A stretch of DNA of 11,211 nt, from positions 1 to 11,211 of the forward strand of contig JAUWWP010000047.1 in NCBI GenBank assembly GCA_030616835.1. The letters run 5' to 3'. Shown here in pieces: positions 6,503-11,211 of this stretch; the first letter of the stretch is position 1; each line of letters begins with the position of its first letter. The position numbers were made by a program, and so were the translations under genes. Under the pieces are notes generated by a model, which had not been told where the DNA came from, searched no databases, and saw only the letters and a program-made list of their open reading frames with translations. Source of the stretch: Deltaproteobacteria bacterium (GTDB lineage Bacteria > Desulfobacterota > G020345765).

Positions 6503-6542
6503 TTATTTAAACTTGGATTTTGCTCAGGATAAAGGGTTTAAG

Positions 6543-7394
6543 ATGGCAGGTAGGAAAAAAGATTCCTTGGTGGTGGTTGATCCTCTCCAGAGGTACCTGC
6601 AGGAGATCAGCCGCTTTCCTCTGCTTTCCCGGGAAGAGGAATGTGAACTGGTGAAGAGACTCCGGGAGCAAGAGGATATCGAGGCCGCCAAAAAGCTGGT
6701 TACCTCTAATCTCCGCCTGGTTGTTAAGATTGCGATGGAATATCGCTCGGCCTATCATAATGTCCTTGATCTTATTCAGGAAGGGAATATTGGCCTGATG
6801 AAAGCCGTGAGCAAATACGACCCGGACAAGGGTGCCCGATTGTCATACTACGCTTCCTGGTGGATCCGGGCTTATATACTCAGGTATATCCTGGACAATT
6901 TTAGATTGATTAAGCTGGGAACAACCCAGGTGCAGAGAAAGTTATTTTATAACCTAATGAAAGAAAAGAAAAAGATTGAGGAGATGGGTTACTATCCCGA
7001 GCGTAAGCTGCTGGCAGAGAGCCTGGGTGTTAAAGAGGAAGAAGTGGATGAAATGAGCTTAAGACTCGGCAGCAGCGAGATCTCTTTAGACCAGCCGGAG
7101 GATCACTATTCCGGGAGTATCCAACTGGAATTTCTGCAGAACCATGATGTTCCGCTTGATGAGCAGCTCTCCGATGCTGAGTTTAAGGATATTTTATCTG
7201 AAAAGTTTGAGGAGTTCTCCCGGAGCCTCGATGAGCGAGAGTTAAGCATCTTTAAGGAGCGGCTGGTGGCAGAGGTTCCGGTAACTCTCCAGAAGATTGC
7301 CGATAGATATGGAATCAGTAAAGAATGGGTCCGCCAGCTCGAGGATAGAATCACTAAGAAACTCCGGACATTCCTCCAGGACAAATTGGAATAG
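6543..7394 (+). CDS. rpoH: RNA polymerase sigma factor, sigma-32/RpoH type, 283 aa
   Basis: A sigma-70-family factor that directs RNA polymerase to a subset of promoters, by homology those of heat-shock or protein-quality genes. Region 1.2/2.1 starts with DPLQRYLQEI. Region 2 includes L77-I-Q-E-G-N-I-G-L-M86 and the Y-D-P-D-K-G-A-R-L-S-Y-Y-A-S-W-W-I-R block. Directly after it comes Q131-R-K-L-F-Y-N-L138, which matches the 'RpoH box' that separates sigma-32 from RpoD and RpoS. The region 4.2 helix-turn-helix begins at V247 (TLQKIADRYGISKEWVRQLEDR). The length is almost that of E. coli RpoH (284 aa). The ATG at 6543, with AAAGGG at 6531-6536, is preferred over an in-frame TTG at 6513 that lacks a ribosome binding site. 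The gene converges on lgt with 26 bases between stops, and no clear terminator hairpin is seen there. Confidence 0.88.
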   Translation: MAGRKKDSLVVVDPLQRYLQEISRFPLLSREEECELVKRLREQEDIEAAKKLVTSNLRLVVKIAMEYRSAYHNVLDLIQEGNIGLMKAVSKYDPDKGARLSYYASWWIRAYILRYILDNFRLIKLGTTQVQRKLFYNLMKEKKKIEEMGYYPERKLLAESLGVKEEEVDEMSLRLGSSEISLDQPEDHYSGSIQLEFLQNHDVPLDEQLSDAEFKDILSEKFEEFSRSLDERELSIFKERLVAEVPVTLQKIADRYGISKEWVRQLEDRITKKLRTFLQDKLE

Positions 7395-7420
7395 GTCTAA
7401 CCGTTTCGTATTCTGCCTCT

Positions 7421-8260
7421 CTATTTCTTCCCAGTTTGCTTCTCCTTAGCAGGCTTCCTCCCTCCTTTCGCCTCCCGGGCCCGCTTGCGTAGATAAAAGA
7501 ACAGGAAAATGGAGGCGAGCGCAACCGGGATGCTGATGAACTGGGAGGAGGAAAGGGAAAAGCCGGGAAAACTGGGAAAGCTTCCCATGGCAATAACAAA
7601 GCCTCGGGGATCGTCTCGGAAGATCTCAATTATCGAGCGGGTAATGGCATAAAGGAAAAAGAAGCTGACCGTAATCTGACCCTCGAATTTTTTGAATCTA
7701 CGCAAACCTAACAAAATCAGGAATAATATTAACCCGTTCAGGGAGGAATAGAGCTGGGTGGGATGCAAAGGAACATCCAGAGCTGCCAAGCTCACCGGAT
7801 TCTTGAAGGTTACTGCCCAGGGAAGATCAGTTGGTTTCCCATAACAGCAACCGGCTGAGAAGCAGCCGATCCGCCCAAAGAACAGCCCCAGGGCTCCTCC
7901 CGTAACTAAAATATCGCTCACCTTCCAGGAATTAAGCTTGTGCCGGTACATAAAAACGGCGGCAATGATAATTGAGAGAATAACCCCTCCGTAGAAGACC
8001 AGCCCCCCTTTCCAGATCTTTATAATTTCAGTCGGGTACTTAATATATTCCTTGATATTAACCAGGATGAACATTAGCCGTGCCCCCACAATGGCAGCAA
8101 TCAGGATCCAGAAACACAGATCCAGAATCTTCTCCGGATCCTCGCCGACCCTCCGGGCCTCGCGCAGGGCATAGCTGATACCTGCCAGGAAGCCAATAGC
8201 CACGAAAACCCCGTAGGAGTAAAGAGTAAAATCCCCGATCTTGAACAGTATTGGGTGCAT
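7421..8260 (-). CDS. lgt: Phosphatidylglycerol:prolipoprotein diacylglyceryl transferase (Lgt), 279 aa
   Basis: An inner-membrane enzyme that attaches diacylglycerol from phosphatidylglycerol to the lipobox cysteine of prolipoproteins, the first maturation step. The family signature is F-F-G-R130-I-G-C-F-S-A-G-C-C-Y-G-K at 127-142. Also visible are H2-P near the N-terminus, L-H166-P-T-Q-L-Y, and R208-S-I-I-E212-I-F-R in the C-terminal half, all typical. About seven hydrophobic segments span residues 13-258. A short Lys/Arg-rich tail (259-279) is left in the cytoplasm. The start has AAGG 4 bases upstream. It lies 70 bases downstream of lspA on the same strand, so the gene for the next enzyme in the pathway is upstream in the same transcription unit. 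Confidence 0.95.
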   Translation of the reverse strand: MHPILFKIGDFTLYSYGVFVAIGFLAGISYALREARRVGEDPEKILDLCFWILIAAIVGARLMFILVNIKEYIKYPTEIIKIWKGGLVFYGGVILSIIIAAVFMYRHKLNSWKVSDILVTGGALGLFFGRIGCFSAGCCYGKPTDLPWAVTFKNPVSLAALDVPLHPTQLYSSLNGLILFLILLGLRRFKKFEGQITVSFFFLYAITRSIIEIFRDDPRGFVIAMGSFPSFPGFSLSSSQFISIPVALASIFLFFYLRKRAREAKGGRKPAKEKQTGKK

Positions 8261-8282
8261 TGAGCCTTTTTAAATGTTTCTG

Positions 8283-8330
8283 CGTCTCCGGGTCTCTCCA
8301 CCTGAGTGGGGTGAAGCCTGACCGCAGACG
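8283..8330 (-). other. Imperfect stem-loop between lspA and lgt
   Basis: CGTCT (8283-8287) pairs with AGACG (8326-8330), and GGTC (8291-8294) pairs with GACC (8320-8323). An inner CCAC/GTGG hairpin with a 4-base CTGA loop spans 8298-8309. It starts right after the lspA stop codon and fills most of the gap before lgt. No U-run follows, so it is not a standard terminator. It could be a repeat remnant or an RNA processing or stability element that sets different lspA and lgt levels. Confidence 0.4.
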
Positions 8331-8822
8331 TTACTTATGTCCTTCTTTCGAACTGCTTATTACCTCCAGCAAAAGCAGGATTACCCCGATGGTTATTGCC
8401 AGGTCAGCAATATTGAAGGCGGGCCAGTGATAATAATCATACCAGTGAAGATCCAGAAAATCAATCACATATCCCAGGCGGATTCTATCAACGAAGTTAC
8501 CCAGGGCCCCTCCCATGACTAAGGATAAGGAGAAGCTCAGGAAGCTCTGCTGGGCCTCGAGCTTGCTAAAGAAGAAAAGGATCATCAATATTGCCAGAAT
8601 GGATATGCCTAAGAATAATGGGGTTCGAACCGGGGAGCTCAAATTGGAAAGCAGGCCAAAAGCGGCCCCGGCATTCTTAATGTAGTTTATCTGGAAGAAG
8701 TTTTTCAGGATCGCCACCGGCTGGTGGGGTAGAAAATAAGTACTGATGAAGTATTTACTTAACTGATCAATCAGGAGAACCCCCGGTGCAACTACGATTA
8801 GGATAAGATATTTCTTTTTCAT
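8331..8822 (-). CDS. lspA: Lipoprotein signal peptidase (signal peptidase II), 163 aa
   Basis: An inner-membrane aspartic protease that removes the signal peptide from diacylglyceryl-modified prolipoproteins, acting after Lgt. Conserved blocks are D19-Q-L-S-K, N50-A-G-A-A-F-G, G-G-A-L-G-N109-F-V-D112-R, and F136-N-I-A-D140. D112 and D140 match the catalytic pair (D114 and D141 in E. coli). There are four hydrophobic segments, at about 5-22, 66-86, 95-112 and 138-155, and the length is normal. The start codon overlaps the ileS stop as ATGA. No clear Shine-Dalgarno precedes it, so translation is probably coupled to ileS. The ileS-lspA pairing is known from many bacteria, including E. coli. Confidence 0.95.
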   Translation of the reverse strand: MKKKYLILIVVAPGVLLIDQLSKYFISTYFLPHQPVAILKNFFQINYIKNAGAAFGLLSNLSSPVRTPLFLGISILAILMILFFFSKLEAQQSFLSFSLSLVMGGALGNFVDRIRLGYVIDFLDLHWYDYYHWPAFNIADLAITIGVILLLLEVISSSKEGHK

Positions 8823-11211
8823 TTAGTTTTTAATACTTGGAGGCACCTTTCACAGGTATGAGGATGCCCCTCATCAGTGCCTACCGAGGTACAGTAGTTC
8901 CAGCAGCGTTCACATTTCTGGCCTTCGGCTCGGAGAACCTGAATCTTTAATCCTTCAATTACCTGGCTTTCATATCCTTCCTCACCTAAATTGTGCTCAA
9001 GGCTCACCTGAGAGACAATGAACAGAGCTGGTAATTCCTGAAGATACCCTTCCAGAAAGGAGTGAAGCTTTTCCGGGGATTGAATATTTATCTTGGCTTC
9101 AAGGGAGGAACCAATGAGCTTTTGCTGACGGGCCTGCTCCAGTGCCTTAAGCACCTCGTGGCGAACCCTGAGCAATCTCTCCCATCTCCCGGCCAGATGA
9201 TCGTCGAGATGCTCTTTTCTTACCTCGGGGAATCTGGCCAAATGCACACTTTGCTGCTGGTTCCCGGGAAGATAGCCCCAGACATCCTCAGCGGTAAAGG
9301 AGAGAATAGGGGCCATCAGCCTTACCAGGGCCAGGGTAATCTCCCAGAGAACAGTCTGGGCAGAGCGCCGCGCCGGGGAATTGGCAGAAAAGGTATAGAG
9401 CCGATCCTTGAGAATATCCAGATAAAATGAGCTCAGGTCAACCACACAAAAGTTATGCAGGGAGTGATAAATGATATGGAATTCAAACTCATCATATGCC
9501 TTGCGTATCCGGGCAACCAGCATGTTCAATCGATGTAGAAGGAATCGGTCGATCTCGAGAAGCTCTTGGTAATCTACGCTATCCTTCTTCGGATCGAAAT
9601 CATAAAGGTTACCCAGGAGAAAACGGAAGGTATTGCGGATCTGGCGATAGGCCTCGGTAAGCCGCTTAAGGATCTCCATCGATAGCCGGATATCCTCTCG
9701 ATAATCCTCGGCCGCTACCCAGAGGCGGAGAAGGTCGGCCCCATATTTATTAATTATCTCCTCCGGAGGAATCACATTCCCCTTGGACTTGGATATCTTC
9801 TCTCCCTTACCGTCGACTACAAAGCCGTGAGTAAGGACTATCCGAAAAGGGGCAGCCCCCCGGGTTCCCAGGGCGGCCAGAAGGGAGCTCTGAAACCAGC
9901 CCCGGTGCTGGTCACTCCCTTCTAAATATAGATCTGCCGGCCAGTAAAGGGAATCTCTGCCTTCCAGGACGGCAGCATGGCTTACTCCGGATTCGAACCA
10001 GACATCAAGGATGTCCTCTTCCTTTTCAAACTCTTTCCCTCCACATTGGGGACACCTGGTGTTTTCCGGGAGAAGCTCGGAGGCGGGAAGGGAAAACCAG
10101 CTATCTGCCCCTTCCTTCTCGAAGCGCCGGGCAATATGGTCAATTGTATCTTTATCCTTCAGGATAAACCCGCAGGCGGAACAGTAAAAGACGGTGATGG
10201 GAACCCCCCAGGAGCGCTGGCGGGAAATACACCAGTCAGGTCGGCTCTCCACCATCCCATAGATTCTCTCCTTTCCCCAGCGGGGAATCCACTCCACTTC
10301 ATCAATACTTCTCAGGGCCCTCTTTCGCAGGTCATCATGATCCATCGAGATCAACCATGGGTCGGTGGATCGAAAGATCACCGGATTTTTACATCGCCAG
10401 CAGTGAGGATAGGAGTGCTCAATCATTTCCTCCTTCAAGAGGGCCCCGACTTCCTTTAATTTCTGGTTAATCCGGCTATTTGCTTCAAATACATCCATGC
10501 CTGAGAAGAGAGCTACCTCCCTGGTGAACCGCCCCTCATCATCTACCGGAGAGTAAACCTCAAGACCATACTTCAGGCCGACCTCATAATCCTCCTGACC
10601 ATGGCCCGGGGCGATGTGGACACACCCTGTTCCTGCCTCCAGGGTGACCAGTTCCCCGGTAATGATCAGGGAGTCCCGTTCAATGAAAGGATGCCGACAG
10701 ATAAGGCCATCGAGCTTTAGGCCGGGAAAACTTTCAACGAGCCGATAACCTTTTATATCCAGCTCCATTACTACCTGGGCCAGGAGTCCTTCAGCCACGA
10801 TAAATACTTCTCCTTCAACCTCCACCGCTACATAGGTAAGCTGGGAATGAAGGGCAATGGCCAGGTTGGCCATAAGGGTCCAGGGGGTGGTTGTCCAGAT
10901 GACCACCGAGACCTTTTTCCCTTTCAAGGAGGGAAAGAGCTTACTTAGGTCAGATGCTACCGGAAACTTAACATAGATGGAGGGTGATCGGCGATCCTCG
11001 TATTCCACCTCGGCCTCGGCCAGGGCGGTCTGACATGAGGTACACCAATACACCGGCTTCTTTCTTTTATAAAGGGCCCCCTTACCGACAAACTTCGCCA
11101 GTTCCCGGATAATAGTTGCCTCATATTCAGGGCTCATCGTCAGGTAAGGTTCCTGCCAGAGGCCAAAGACACCTAAGCGTTTGAACTCTTCCCTCTGAAT
11201 ATCAATAAATC
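8819..11211 (-). CDS. ileS: Isoleucyl-tRNA synthetase, N-terminus cut by window edge (796 aa present)
   Basis: This cytosolic class I synthetase charges tRNA-Ile. The reading frame stays open to the right edge; the edge-most residues read FIDIQREEFKRLGVFGLW, which fits the family. About 130 N-terminal residues with the HIGH motif are outside the window. Visible are the CP1 editing domain, including WTTTPWTLMANLAI and GTGCVHIAPGHGQEDY with its editing Asp. The ATP-binding KMSKS loop reads KISKS (9785-9799). The anticodon-binding helical domain follows. The C-terminal zinc finger is CERCWNYC...CERC. It is the first visible gene of the leftward ileS-lspA-lgt operon and overlaps lspA by 4 bases. 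KISKS for KMSKS is a tolerated variant. The gene looks intact and functional. Confidence 0.96.
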   Translation of the reverse strand, partial: FIDIQREEFKRLGVFGLWQEPYLTMSPEYEATIIRELAKFVGKGALYKRKKPVYWCTSCQTALAEAEVEYEDRRSPSIYVKFPVASDLSKLFPSLKGKKVSVVIWTTTPWTLMANLAIALHSQLTYVAVEVEGEVFIVAEGLLAQVVMELDIKGYRLVESFPGLKLDGLICRHPFIERDSLIITGELVTLEAGTGCVHIAPGHGQEDYEVGLKYGLEVYSPVDDEGRFTREVALFSGMDVFEANSRINQKLKEVGALLKEEMIEHSYPHCWRCKNPVIFRSTDPWLISMDHDDLRKRALRSIDEVEWIPRWGKERIYGMVESRPDWCISRQRSWGVPITVFYCSACGFILKDKDTIDHIARRFEKEGADSWFSLPASELLPENTRCPQCGGKEFEKEEDILDVWFESGVSHAAVLEGRDSLYWPADLYLEGSDQHRGWFQSSLLAALGTRGAAPFRIVLTHGFVVDGKGEKISKSKGNVIPPEEIINKYGADLLRLWVAAEDYREDIRLSMEILKRLTEAYRQIRNTFRFLLGNLYDFDPKKDSVDYQELLEIDRFLLHRLNMLVARIRKAYDEFEFHIIYHSLHNFCVVDLSSFYLDILKDRLYTFSANSPARRSAQTVLWEITLALVRLMAPILSFTAEDVWGYLPGNQQQSVHLARFPEVRKEHLDDHLAGRWERLLRVRHEVLKALEQARQQKLIGSSLEAKINIQSPEKLHSFLEGYLQELPALFIVSQVSLEHNLGEEGYESQVIEGLKIQVLRAEGQKCERCWNYCTSVGTDEGHPHTCERCLQVLKTK

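Noticed and set aside
7386..7422. Bidirectional terminator between rpoH and lgt
   Set aside because: Only a weak GAATA/TATTC pairing is visible in the 26-base gap and its edges, with no T-run in either direction.
9977..10459. Open frame of 160 codons antisense to ileS
   Set aside because: It lies fully within conserved ileS coding sequence and shows no ribosome binding site or family motif.

Overview
The window looks like chromosomal DNA of a Gram-negative (diderm), probably uncultivated bacterium. It carries a lipoprotein-maturation block (lspA, lgt), a sigma-32 (RpoH-type) factor and a large membrane protein with a spermidine-synthase-like domain. No rRNA or other marker allows placement. 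Desulfobacterota, Nitrospirota or Omnitrophota-like lineages are only a guess from gene content and from the kinds of short dispersed repeats present.

Left part (1-3764): a repeat-rich leader precedes hsdR, the motor/nuclease subunit of a type I restriction-modification system. hsdR overlaps by 14 bases a small YgjP/DUF45-type zinc metallopeptidase gene. hsdM and hsdS are not in the window and may lie to the left. hsdR carries two apparent in-frame repeat insertions. One is a copy of the repeat that also forms the inverted repeat upstream of the gene. The other is a 9-nt/36-nt tandem repeat just ahead of the Walker A motif.

Middle part (3765-6542): a 51-residue LysW-like zinc-ribbon gene with a very strong ribosome binding site is followed 8 bases later by a 764-residue membrane protein. 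The membrane protein's central domain has the spermidine synthase fold signature, but its usual acidic active-site residues are replaced. Behind it lies a 245-base gap packed with remnants of short dispersed repeats, then a good sigma-70-type promoter for rpoH.

Right part (6543-11211): rpoH runs rightwards and converges on a leftward operon ileS-lspA-lgt. ileS is cut by the right edge, and its stop overlaps the lspA start as ATGA. lgt follows after a 70-base gap with an imperfect stem-loop. LspA and Lgt are consecutive enzymes of bacterial lipoprotein maturation.

The most interesting signals are the in-frame repeat insertions in hsdR, the zinc-ribbon/pseudo-spermidine-synthase pair, and the hsdR-metallopeptidase coupling. 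No CRISPR array, tRNA, rRNA or insertion sequence was seen. No gene-free stretch exceeds 300 bases.
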